This document shows, in pieces, positions 51,937 through 60,642 of a DNA stretch of 64,000 bases (positions within the stretch are counted from its first letter, which is position 1; every line of letters begins with the position of its first letter). The stretch is from an uncultured Pedobacter sp. (GTDB taxonomy: Bacteria > Bacteroidota > Bacteroidia > Sphingobacteriales > Sphingobacteriaceae). Position numbers and translations under genes: made by a program. Location: positions 36,997 to 100,996 of the forward strand of contig NZ_CAJYOJ010000004.1 of assembly GCF_913776295.1 (NCBI RefSeq), given 5' to 3'. Under the pieces are notes generated by a model, which ran no database searches, was not told the origin of the DNA, and was given only the letters and a program-made list of their open reading frames with translations.

Positions 51937-52000
51937 CCCATTCCCTTCATCAACTCATAGAAGGGTTGAGTAAACTGGAATAATAAATAAATAAGGCTAG

Positions 52001-53374
52001 ATGATGTTAGACGCCACTGTTTTAATTATTGATGATGATGACGATATCCTGCTAAGCGCCCGTTTGTTTTTAAAACAACAGGTAAAGCAGGTAATTACCT
52101 GCAAATCTCCTAAAGAGATCAACGTTTTATTGAGCAAAAATGAGATTGATATCATCCTGTTGGATATGAATTACCAGAAAGGTGCCAGCGATGGCAGAGA
52201 AGGCCTTTACTGGTTAGAACATATTCTGTCGATTGATAAGGATTATGTGGTTATACTAATGACTGCTTTCGGGAATGTTGAGCTGGCAGTAAAAGCCATA
52301 AAAAAAGGAGCTACGGATTTTATTCTTAAACCCTGGGAAAACGAAAAGCTCTTTGCCACCCTGTCTGCTGCATCCAGGCTTCGGGAATCAACCAGAAAAG
52401 TAAAGAAACTGGAAAAAATCCACAACTCATTACACAAAGATATGACCCGCGGTTTCGAACACATTGTCGGAGCAGCAGAGGGCATCAGGCAACTTCAGAA
52501 TACACTCCTTAAAGTGGCCCCAACCGACGCCAATGTATTAATTTTAGGTGAAAACGGAACCGGAAAACAGGTGTTCGCCTATGAAATCCATGGCAATTCG
52601 CATCGTAAAAATCAGGTATTTATGCATGTAGATTTAGGCTCTCTGAACGAGAATCTTTTTGAAAGCGAACTTTTTGGTTATGCCAAGGGGGCTTTTACCG
52701 ATGCAAAAGAGGATAAACCCGGCCGCTTTGAACTGGCCGATGGTGGAACAATTTTTTTAGATGAGATTGGAAATTTAACATTACCGCTCCAGGCAAAATT
52801 ATTAAGTGTTCTACAAAACCGCACGGTTACCCGCCTGGGCGAAAGCAAGGAACGTAAAGTAAATGTACGCCTCATTACAGCAACCAATATGCCCCTGAAT
52901 GAGATGGTTGCCAAAAATACATTCCGGCAGGATTTACTCTTCCGTATTAACACCGTGGAACTTTTACTGCCACCACTAAGGCAACGTGGAAACGACATCA
53001 TCTTACTGGCCAATCATTTTATGCAGGCATTCAGTTCTAAATACCATAAGGAAATAAGAGGCCTAAGCCCCGGGGCCGAGAGCATGTTACTGAAATACAA
53101 GTGGCCGGGCAATGTACGCGAATTACAACATGTGCTGGAAAGAGCGGTTATTATGAGCGATGGAACAGACATTACCGAAAATGATTTGCAGTTAAGTCCA
53201 AATCGATACGCACAGAACAATGCGCTGCCAGATGAAATGGCTTTGGAAGATATGGAGAAAATGATGGTGCAGAAAGCCATTGATAAACACAAAGGAAATA
53301 TATCAAAAGCTGCGGCAGAACTAGGCTTAACTCGTGCGGCACTTTATAGAAGAATTGAAAAATTTGGAATCTGA
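52001..53374 (+). CDS. Sigma-54-dependent response regulator (NtrC family)
   Basis: 457 residues. Receiver domain (1-125) with the acidic cluster IIDDDDDIL and phospho-acceptor Asp55 in ILLDMNY; AAA+ domain (about 150-385) with Walker A GENGTGKQ (near 183-190), Walker B GGTIFLDEIG and the sigma-54-contact loop GAFTDA (230-235) where GAFTGA is canonical; Fis-type HTH at the C terminus (GNISKAAAELGLTRAALYRRIEKFGI). It should activate sigma-54 promoters when phosphorylated. Divergent from the export operon, whose upstream region carries matching dyads, and followed by its kinase. Confidence 0.94.
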   Translation: MMLDATVLIIDDDDDILLSARLFLKQQVKQVITCKSPKEINVLLSKNEIDIILLDMNYQKGASDGREGLYWLEHILSIDKDYVVILMTAFGNVELAVKAIKKGATDFILKPWENEKLFATLSAASRLRESTRKVKKLEKIHNSLHKDMTRGFEHIVGAAEGIRQLQNTLLKVAPTDANVLILGENGTGKQVFAYEIHGNSHRKNQVFMHVDLGSLNENLFESELFGYAKGAFTDAKEDKPGRFELADGGTIFLDEIGNLTLPLQAKLLSVLQNRTVTRLGESKERKVNVRLITATNMPLNEMVAKNTFRQDLLFRINTVELLLPPLRQRGNDIILLANHFMQAFSSKYHKEIRGLSPGAESMLLKYKWPGNVRELQHVLERAVIMSDGTDITENDLQLSPNRYAQNNALPDEMALEDMEKMMVQKAIDKHKGNISKAAAELGLTRAALYRRIEKFGI

Positions 53375-53381
53375 GAAAGGC

Positions 53382-53459
53382 TTGAGGTATAAGGTGTAAG
53401 GCATAAGGTAGAAAAGACCATTATCAGCCCAAAACCTTAAACCTTAAACCCTAAACCTT
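53382..53459 (+). repeat. Heptad-periodic hairpin spacer, regulator / kinase
   Basis: TTGAGGT, ATAAGGT, GTAAGGC, ATAAGGT (53382-53409) against AAACCTT, AAACCTT, AAACCCT, AAACCTT (53432-53459): two complementary arms, both in exact 7-nt register, the second ending 4 bp before the kinase ATG. Confidence 0.92.
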
Positions 53460-53463
53460 AACT

Positions 53464-54819
53464 ATGTTCTACCAACGCTTTACCTTTCGTTTAATATTCC
53501 GCCTGCTGATCATTAATCTGCTGGGCTACTTTTTGTTCTACCTGATTAAAAACACTGAACTCTGGTTTACCATCATAGGGGTTGCACTGATTTTATTGGG
53601 TACCATTATATCCCTTTACTACTATATCAATCAGATCCGGTCGGATATCAACCGTTTCATATTAGCCGTAAAAACCAGAGATCACACTTTAAACTTCAGA
53701 AACAAAACAACAAAAGGCAGTTTCCCCGAATTATACGAATCGTTTGGTGATATTTTACAAGTACATAAACAAATCCGATTGGAACAGGAAGCTATGTTTC
53801 AGCTCATCAAAACCATTTTAGAACAGGTTCCGGTTGGTGTAATTGTAATGAGCCATTCAGCAGCAGAAAAAGGGGATGAAATTGCGTTTTTCAATCAGGC
53901 CGCTTCTAACCTTTTAAGCGTACCGGCCTATAAATACTGGCACCGGTTAAAACAGCATCTTCCGGTATTCGGGGCAGAAATAGAGCAGATTTCTACAGGT
54001 GGAAAACGGTTTCTGGAACTCAAAATTCAGGACAAACTGATCCAGTTATCTACTGAGGTGATTCCTGTAAACCTTTATGGCAAAAACTACATCATCATCA
54101 GCTTCCAGAACATTAAAGACGAAATTGAGCAAAAAGAAACGGAAGCCTGGAACAGATTAGTGGGCGTTATTTCGCATGAAATTTTAAACTCCATCACGCC
54201 TATCAGTTCATTATCGGATACGATTAATAAAATGGTAACTGATAAAAAGGATTTGACAGAAGACGAGATGGACGACCTCAAAACAGCGCTGCATACCATC
54301 CAAAGGCGTTCATCCGGTTTATTGGATTTTGTAAAAGATTACCGCTTAATTGCCGAACTCCCTACACCAAATCTTCAACCGCACACCATTGGCGAAATAT
54401 TGAAGCACATTAAAGTACTGATGCAGCCATTTGCGAAAGTTAAAAATGTGGTGCTGGATGTAGAACAGACCTCATCAAAAATCACCATTCAGCTGGATTT
54501 GAAATTAATAGAACAAGTATTGATTAACCTGATTACGAATAGTATTTATGCCGTCGAAGATAAGGATATGCCTTATATCAATGTAAACTACCGTTTAGAA
54601 AACACGAAACTATATATAGATGTTACCGATAACGGAAAAGGCATAGAAACTGATGATCTGGAAAAAATCTTTGTTCCATTTTATACCACCAGGAAAAACG
54701 GATCGGGCATAGGATTAACCATTAGCCGCAACATTATGAAGATGCATAGGGGAAGTATCGAAGTAATTTCTACTCCTCAAAGTGGTACAACTTTTTCACT
54801 GGTATTTAATTATGTTTAA
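53464..54819 (+). CDS. Membrane sensor histidine kinase (NtrY-like)
   Basis: 451 residues. Two close membrane helices (about 10-30 and 35-55) with almost no periplasmic loop, then a linker, a PAS-like stretch (about 110-215), the dimerisation helix with His238 in VISHEILNSITPI, and an ATPase domain with N box NLITNSIYAVED, G1 DNGKGI, F box FVPFYTTR and G2 GSGIGLTISR. All kinase motifs are intact. Lack of a sensory loop suggests it reads a membrane or cytoplasmic signal. It pairs with the regulator 89 bp upstream. Confidence 0.92.
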   Translation: MFYQRFTFRLIFRLLIINLLGYFLFYLIKNTELWFTIIGVALILLGTIISLYYYINQIRSDINRFILAVKTRDHTLNFRNKTTKGSFPELYESFGDILQVHKQIRLEQEAMFQLIKTILEQVPVGVIVMSHSAAEKGDEIAFFNQAASNLLSVPAYKYWHRLKQHLPVFGAEIEQISTGGKRFLELKIQDKLIQLSTEVIPVNLYGKNYIIISFQNIKDEIEQKETEAWNRLVGVISHEILNSITPISSLSDTINKMVTDKKDLTEDEMDDLKTALHTIQRRSSGLLDFVKDYRLIAELPTPNLQPHTIGEILKHIKVLMQPFAKVKNVVLDVEQTSSKITIQLDLKLIEQVLINLITNSIYAVEDKDMPYINVNYRLENTKLYIDVTDNGKGIETDDLEKIFVPFYTTRKNGSGIGLTISRNIMKMHRGSIEVISTPQSGTTFSLVFNYV

Positions 54820-54903
54820 TCATCTGAATGTTTTTTTGACCTAAAAATTCAAACAAAACCATTTTGATATGCTTTTAAAGATATAGATACATTCAATACG
54901 AGC

Positions 54904-57093
54904 ATGAAGACAGTTATAATATCGAATAGACTCCCCGTTAAAATCATTGAAGAGAACGAAGAATACACGTTTATCCCCAGCGAGGGCGGCCTTGCTACCG
55001 GCCTTGGTGATGTGTACAAATCGGGCAACTCCATCTGGATCGGATGGCCAGGAATTGAGGTTCCGGAAGAACGTCAGGAAGAAGTTACACAAAAACTCGC
55101 CGGGTTAAACCTCTATCCTGTTTTCCTTACCCAAAACGAAATTAATTTATACTACGAAGGTTTTTCAAATGAAGTATTATGGCCTGTATTTCATTATTTG
55201 GTTACCTATGCGCATTATGAACAAAGTTATTGGGATTGCTACCAATCCGTTAATGAGAAATTTGCAAAAAGTGCCATGCAGGTGTTGGGCAGAAAAGATA
55301 AAATCTGGATTCAAGACTATCAATTGCTCCTTCTACCTGGCATTTTGAGAGAAAAACTACCAAATGCTACCATCGGTTTTTTCCAGCATATCCCTTTCCC
55401 GTCCTACGAAATTTTCAGGTTAATCCCCTGGCGGGAAGAACTGTTAAACGGCTTAATCGGTGCTGATTTAATCGGTTTCCATACCTATGATGATGTACGG
55501 CATTTTATCAGCACCGCCACACGTTTACTTCCTGTAAATTCATCATCAAACGTACTCAATAGCCACGAAAGGCAAATTGTGGTAGAAGCTTTCCCTATGG
55601 GGATTGATTTTGATAAATATTCTGATCTACCGGCTACAGAAAAAGTTAAAGAAGAAATTGATTATTTCAGGACTGGAAAAGAAGCGATGAAAGTAATCCT
55701 TTCTATTGATCGGCTCGATTATAGCAAAGGTATACTCGAAAGGTTGAAGGCTATGGAATTACTCCTTCAGCACCATCCTGAATATATAGGCAAAATCGAA
55801 CTTTTCATGATTGTGGTTCCTTCACGGGATACCGTACCGCAGTATAGTGAGTTGAGAGATCAGATTGACCAATTTGTTGGAAATTTAAATGCCAGGTACC
55901 GCTCCATGAACTGGATTCCGGTAAATTATTTTTACCGCTCTTTCCCTATTGAGGTGTTATCTGCGCTTTATTCAACTGCCGATATTTGCCTGGTAACACC
56001 TATGCGAGATGGAATGAACCTGGTAAGTAAAGAATATGTGGCCAGCCGGAACAACAATGATGGTGTGCTGATTTTAAGCGAAATGGCCGGCGCTTCCAAA
56101 GAATTAACGGATGCCGTAATTGTTAATCCGAATAATATGGGCGACATTATGGAAGCGATTGTAACTGCATTAAAAATGCCGCTGGAAGAACAACAGCAAC
56201 GAATGAAAGCCATGCGGGCTATAGTAGAAAAATTTAACGTTAAACATTGGGTTAACAATTTTATTTTAAGATTAAACGAAGTGAAAGATTCTCAAAAATC
56301 GTTATTGACCAAACATGCAGTAAATTCCATTAACGAAGTAATTGCTGCTAAATATGCCACAACAACCGATAGGGTTCTATTTTTAGATTATGACGGCACC
56401 CTGGTAGACTTTACCGGAAATATCGATGATGCCTCGCCTGATGATGAACTTTATGATCTGATCGAAAACCTTACTATTGATCACACCAATAAAGTGGTGA
56501 TCATCAGCGGAAGGCGACATGAAACATTGGAAGAGTGGTTTGGCCATTTAAAGGTAGATCTGATTGCTGAGCATGGTGCATGGCAAAAATCGTATGGAGA
56601 TAAGTGGAACAGTCTGCCCCTGCTCACCGACCAATGGAAACAGGAAATAAAGACTTTATTGGAAACCTATACCGATCGTACTCCAGGATCGTTTATTGAA
56701 GAAAAAAGCTACTCATTAGTGTGGCACTACCGAAAAGCAGAAGAGGGATTAGGTGATTTAAGGGCGAATGAAATTGTGAGCCACATGAAAATCCTCGCTG
56801 CCGATAAAGGATTGCAATTAATGCCAGGCAATAAAGTAATCGAGTTTAAAAATATAGAAGTTAACAAAGGAAAAGCTGCTTTAAACTGGTTGTACGATAA
56901 AAACCCAGATTTTATTCTGGCGTTAGGCGATGACCATACCGATGAAGACATTTTCAAAGTATTGCCAGATGATGCTTTTACCATAAAAGTGGGCAATAAC
57001 ATTTCGGAAGCAAAATACTACCTCAATGATTTTAAAGAGGTAAGAAAACTACTTTGGAGTTTGGTAAAAGAAGAGTTTGTAGAGCGGGGTTAA
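54904..57093 (+). CDS. Bifunctional trehalose-6-phosphate synthase/phosphatase
   Basis: 729 residues, a fusion. Residues 1-470 are a GT20 synthase (VIISNRLPVKI, EGGLATGLGDVYK, WIQDYQLLLLPGILRE, IDRLDYSKGI, RDGMNLVSKEYVA) that joins UDP- or ADP-glucose to glucose 6-phosphate. Residues about 485-729 are a HAD phosphatase (LFLDYDGTLVDF nucleophile motif, VVIISGRRHETLEEWF, ALGDDHTDEDIF). Both active sites look complete, so one protein makes free trehalose. It lies 84 bp after the kinase and converges on the GH15 gene. Confidence 0.95.
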   Translation: MKTVIISNRLPVKIIEENEEYTFIPSEGGLATGLGDVYKSGNSIWIGWPGIEVPEERQEEVTQKLAGLNLYPVFLTQNEINLYYEGFSNEVLWPVFHYLVTYAHYEQSYWDCYQSVNEKFAKSAMQVLGRKDKIWIQDYQLLLLPGILREKLPNATIGFFQHIPFPSYEIFRLIPWREELLNGLIGADLIGFHTYDDVRHFISTATRLLPVNSSSNVLNSHERQIVVEAFPMGIDFDKYSDLPATEKVKEEIDYFRTGKEAMKVILSIDRLDYSKGILERLKAMELLLQHHPEYIGKIELFMIVVPSRDTVPQYSELRDQIDQFVGNLNARYRSMNWIPVNYFYRSFPIEVLSALYSTADICLVTPMRDGMNLVSKEYVASRNNNDGVLILSEMAGASKELTDAVIVNPNNMGDIMEAIVTALKMPLEEQQQRMKAMRAIVEKFNVKHWVNNFILRLNEVKDSQKSLLTKHAVNSINEVIAAKYATTTDRVLFLDYDGTLVDFTGNIDDASPDDELYDLIENLTIDHTNKVVIISGRRHETLEEWFGHLKVDLIAEHGAWQKSYGDKWNSLPLLTDQWKQEIKTLLETYTDRTPGSFIEEKSYSLVWHYRKAEEGLGDLRANEIVSHMKILAADKGLQLMPGNKVIEFKNIEVNKGKAALNWLYDKNPDFILALGDDHTDEDIFKVLPDDAFTIKVGNNISEAKYYLNDFKEVRKLLWSLVKEEFVERG

Positions 57094-57156
57094 TAAATAT
57101 ATAGTCAATTAATACCATGATGCCAAGGTCTGTGTCCCCAGAGATCTTTCTTAAAT

Positions 57157-57205
57157 AGCTTCGACAACTTTGATATGCGGTGTGCGTGTTAAAGTTGTCG
57201 AAGCT
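57157..57205. terminator. Bidirectional hairpin between convergent trehalose and GH15 genes
   Basis: Perfect 15-bp stem AGCTTCGACAACTTT / AAAGTTGTCGAAGCT with a 19-nt loop, placed between the two stop codons. Confidence 0.75.
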
Positions 57206-57217
57206 TAATCTATAATC

Positions 57218-59002
57218 TTACAAAAATATCGGCCTGTCCAGCTTAATGGCAATGCGGTAAGCTGCGTTCATTAAACCTACATGACTATAAGCTTGCGGGA
57301 AATTACCCCATTGGCTACCTGTTTTGGCATCAACATCTTCGCTAAATAACAGCAGGTGGTTGCAATATTTAATGATATTTTCAAACTCTTTTATGGCTTC
57401 GTCAGTACGGCCCACACAGGCTAAAGCTTCTACATACCAAAAAGCACAGATTAAAAAGGTGGTTTTGGGTTTACCGAAATCATCAGCATGTAAGTAACGA
57501 TAGAACAGTCCGTCTTCAGTTTTCAGCTCTTTTTCCAAAGCAATTAAATGGTCCTTTGCCCGATCAGAGGCTGGATCAAGATAATTCATCATAATCAATT
57601 GTAGCGTGCTGGCATCTAAATGCGGGCTTCCCACTGCATTGGTATATACTTTTCTTTCCGGATCGTAGCAGGCTTCTATATGTGCTGAAGCCTTATCAAT
57701 CAGTACTTTCGCGCGCCTTTCAAAATCTTCATTACCAATCGTTTTGGCCATTTTTAACGCGGCCTGTGCGCCTGCCCATTGAAAAAGGTTACTATAACAA
57801 TGTACATTGGCAATGTTTCTGAATTCCCATATTCCCGCATCTTTTTCGTCAATGGTACGCTCAATTTTGGAGAGTACACTTTCAATCCACTTTACCGAAT
57901 CGCCACGTTCCGAAAAAACAAAACGATGATCGGTATAAAGTGGCAACATAGAAATTAAAACCTGCCCGTAAATATCATTTTGAATATGTTCATAGGCCTG
58001 GTTTCCTATCCTGATCGGCTGTTCTCCTTTATATCCTTCCAAATGATCGAGGGTACGCTCCGTAATTTGTCTCTCGCCCGCAATACCGTACAAAGGTTGG
58101 TAACGTACATCTTCAGCACGAGAAATATCAGAAAGGTAATTAAAATACCGCTCCATTTCCTCAAAATGGCCGATATGGTTTAATGAGGTAAGTACATAGT
58201 GCGAATCGCGAAGCCAGCAATAACGGTAATCCCAGTTTCGTGTGCTGCCTGGCGATTCTGGCAAACTGGTTGTACTTGCGGCTATAATCGCACCTGTATC
58301 TTCATATTGATGGATTTTTAAAACGAGGGCAGATCGGATGACAAATGGCTGGTAAAAACCTGCTATCGATGAGTGTTTAATCCATAAACGCCAGTAAGAA
58401 ATCGTTTCCCTTAAAAAGTTTTCTGCTGTACTAACTATGGGGGCTTCCAGGTTTTGTCCATAAGTCATCACCAGGTACTTAGGCTCATTTAGAACAAATG
58501 CTTTCTCGTCAAAAATATAAGTAAGCGATACATTGGTACTTAAGCGAATATTTTCATCGCAACCCAGATAGTCGATATGATTGCTGCCCCTGCTCGATTT
58601 CATTTTACCGTTTCCATAGTCACAAACCGGCTCACATTTAATGGTAATGCGAGGGTTGCCCTCCAAAGGTTCAATCTTTCTGATAAACATCAGCGGTTTA
58701 AAATAGCGATCGTATAGATGGAAGCGTGGTGCAAAATCGGTAATACGGTATTTCCCATCCTCAGCAGTAATCTCTGTCCTTAAAACATTGGTATTTTCGA
58801 TGTAATATTGATGAGAGGTGAATTCACCCTGTGGCAAAATCGAAAATTCGCCGCCTTTCTTTTCGTCCAATAAACTCCCAAATACAAAAGGGCTGTCAAA
58901 GCGTGGCCAGCAAAGCCAGGATATATCGGTATTTTTATTTACATGAGCAATGAAAGCGCAATTTCCTATAATTCCTGTTTGATAAAGGTGCTGTTCGGTC
59001 AT
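57218..59002 (-). CDS. Glycoside hydrolase family 15 protein
   Basis: 594 residues, soluble, no signal peptide. N-terminal beta-sandwich-like region (1-260: IGNCAFIAHVNKNTDISWLCWPRFDSPFVFG) and an (alpha/alpha)6 barrel with RNWDYRYCWLRDSHYVL and EDVDAKTGSQWGNFPQAYSHVGL, which carry the catalytic acids of GH15. Members are glucoamylases, glucodextranases or trehalases. The position beside the trehalose fusion gene and glg genes suggests cytoplasmic turnover of trehalose or an alpha-glucan, but substrate cannot be fixed from sequence. Confidence 0.9.
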   Translation of the reverse strand: MTEQHLYQTGIIGNCAFIAHVNKNTDISWLCWPRFDSPFVFGSLLDEKKGGEFSILPQGEFTSHQYYIENTNVLRTEITAEDGKYRITDFAPRFHLYDRYFKPLMFIRKIEPLEGNPRITIKCEPVCDYGNGKMKSSRGSNHIDYLGCDENIRLSTNVSLTYIFDEKAFVLNEPKYLVMTYGQNLEAPIVSTAENFLRETISYWRLWIKHSSIAGFYQPFVIRSALVLKIHQYEDTGAIIAASTTSLPESPGSTRNWDYRYCWLRDSHYVLTSLNHIGHFEEMERYFNYLSDISRAEDVRYQPLYGIAGERQITERTLDHLEGYKGEQPIRIGNQAYEHIQNDIYGQVLISMLPLYTDHRFVFSERGDSVKWIESVLSKIERTIDEKDAGIWEFRNIANVHCYSNLFQWAGAQAALKMAKTIGNEDFERRAKVLIDKASAHIEACYDPERKVYTNAVGSPHLDASTLQLIMMNYLDPASDRAKDHLIALEKELKTEDGLFYRYLHADDFGKPKTTFLICAFWYVEALACVGRTDEAIKEFENIIKYCNHLLLFSEDVDAKTGSQWGNFPQAYSHVGLMNAAYRIAIKLDRPIFL

Positions 59003-59164
59003 AAACTATTTTTTGTTTATCTACTAACAAGCTTATAGGGAAAATGTTGGGTAGAAAGGTTAAAAAAGACTTTTTAGATATCTGGCCTTTTCAGTTTTAA
59101 AAATTGAGATCTTTTGATTGGCGAAAAGTTCATTTTTTTTTTGGAAAGGTATGGTTTTACTTTG

Positions 59165-59240
59165 ATGGCGGCCAGCACTCCTGCTATCGCTTCAGGTCCT
59201 CGCTCGTTCCTCGCTCCGGGCTTTTCGCTTTATCACCTGT
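59165..59240 (+). repeat. REP-like dispersed element
   Basis: GGCGGCCAGC, CTCCTGCTATCGCTTC, AGGTCCTCGCTCG, CGCTCCGGGCTTTTCGC, TATCACC, preceded by a T10 tract with GGAAAGG. Closest in sequence to the copy at 24792. Confidence 0.75.
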
Positions 59241-59295
59241 CCGTTGCAGGGGGGTTATAAATAAAGGGGGCTGTAATCACAATCTATAACAGAAA

Positions 59296-59328
59296 AGACC
59301 CTACAGGTTTTTGAAACCTGCAGGGTCT
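59296..59328 (-). terminator. Terminator-like palindrome downstream of glgC
   Basis: AGACCCTACAGGTTT pairs with AAACCTGCAGGGTCT (one mismatch). It lies 37 bp past the glgC stop and shares its build with the hairpin at 24889. The rest of 59003-59365 shows nothing else. Confidence 0.65.
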
Positions 59329-59365
59329 GTAAAGAATCATCAACACATTCAAGGTGACAAGGTAT

Positions 59366-60634
59366 TTAAATTACGGTACCGCTTGGCACCACTGCGCCTT
59401 TTTTAATCACTACTATACCATCTTTAACAGCGTAAAGCTCGAAATCGCCGTCTTCCAAATGGTCGCCGCCATTAATTTTAACGTCATTTCCAATCCGACA
59501 ATTTTTATCAATGATGGCGTTATTGATAAAACAACGATCGCCTATCCCGATCAAAGAATTGCCTTTACTGTTTTCTTCCTCAATTTCTTCCAGAGTCTGA
59601 TACCGATCGCTACCCATAATATAGGCATTGGTAATTACCGTATCTTTTCCAATTCTCGACCTGATCCCCAAAACAGCGTGTTCTACTTTTTTGGCCTGAA
59701 TAATACAGCCTTCAGCAATAATAGTTTTATCTAAAGTAGTACCCGAAATTTTCGATGGAGGCAACATCCTTGCCCTGGTGAAAATAGCATGATTGCTATC
59801 AAACATGTTAAATTTAGGTATTTCATCCGTTAAGCCTAAATTGGCTTCGAAGAAAGATGAAATGTTACCAATATCAGTCCAATACCCTTCATATTGATAG
59901 CTTAGGACTCTACTCTCTGTAATGGCTCTTGGTAAAATTTCCTTACCAAAATCCTTTTCTTCTTCATTCTCATTTAAAATGTTGATCAGGTATTCACGGT
60001 TAAAAACATAGATACCCATCGATGCCAGAAAATTACGTCCCTCGCCTTGCATTTCTTCGCCGGTATCCGAAACCCAGTCCTCCAACCCGGTCTTAGGTTT
60101 TTCGATAAAAGAGGTAATCATGTTTTCCTCATCAGCTTTTAGAATACCAAAATCAGTTGCATCCTTCGCCGTTACCGGAATGGTGGCAATGGTAATTTCC
60201 GCGGCAGCTTCGATATGTTTTTCAATCATATCTTTAAAATCCATCTGGTAAAGCTGGTCGCCGGAAAGGATTAAAATATAATCAAATTCATGAGAAACGA
60301 TGTGATGCATACACTGACGGACAGCATCTGCTGTACCCTGGAACCAACCAGAGTTTTGTACCGTTTGTTCGGCAGCCAAAATATCAACAAAAGCCGTACT
60401 GAAGTGACTAAAATGATAGGTGTTTTTAATGTGTTTGTTAAGGGACGCCGAATTAAACTGGGTTAACACAAACATGCGGTGAATACCCGAATTGAGACAG
60501 TTCGAGATCGGAATGTCTACCAAACGGTATTTACCAGCTATCGGAACTGCCGGTTTAGAACGTGTTTGTGTGAGTGGCGATAATCTAGAGCCCTGGCCAC
60601 CGCCAAGGATAACGCCTAAAACTTTGTCAGTCAT
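59366..60634 (-). CDS. glgC: Glucose-1-phosphate adenylyltransferase
   Basis: 422 residues from MTDKVLGVILGGGQGSRL; a longer frame would overlap glgA. Makes ADP-glucose from glucose 1-phosphate and ATP. N-terminal nucleotidyltransferase with GGGQGSRLSPLTQTRSKPAVPIAGKYRLVDIPISNC, substrate loop SGDQLYQMDF, FIEKP and GYWTDIGN; C-terminal left-handed beta-helix (about 305-422), usually allosteric. Lies 8 bp downstream of glgA, so the two steps of glycogen synthesis are co-expressed. Confidence 0.95.
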   Translation of the reverse strand: MTDKVLGVILGGGQGSRLSPLTQTRSKPAVPIAGKYRLVDIPISNCLNSGIHRMFVLTQFNSASLNKHIKNTYHFSHFSTAFVDILAAEQTVQNSGWFQGTADAVRQCMHHIVSHEFDYILILSGDQLYQMDFKDMIEKHIEAAAEITIATIPVTAKDATDFGILKADEENMITSFIEKPKTGLEDWVSDTGEEMQGEGRNFLASMGIYVFNREYLINILNENEEEKDFGKEILPRAITESRVLSYQYEGYWTDIGNISSFFEANLGLTDEIPKFNMFDSNHAIFTRARMLPPSKISGTTLDKTIIAEGCIIQAKKVEHAVLGIRSRIGKDTVITNAYIMGSDRYQTLEEIEEENSKGNSLIGIGDRCFINNAIIDKNCRIGNDVKINGGDHLEDGDFELYAVKDGIVVIKKGAVVPSGTVI

Positions 60635-60642
60635 GCTTAAGC

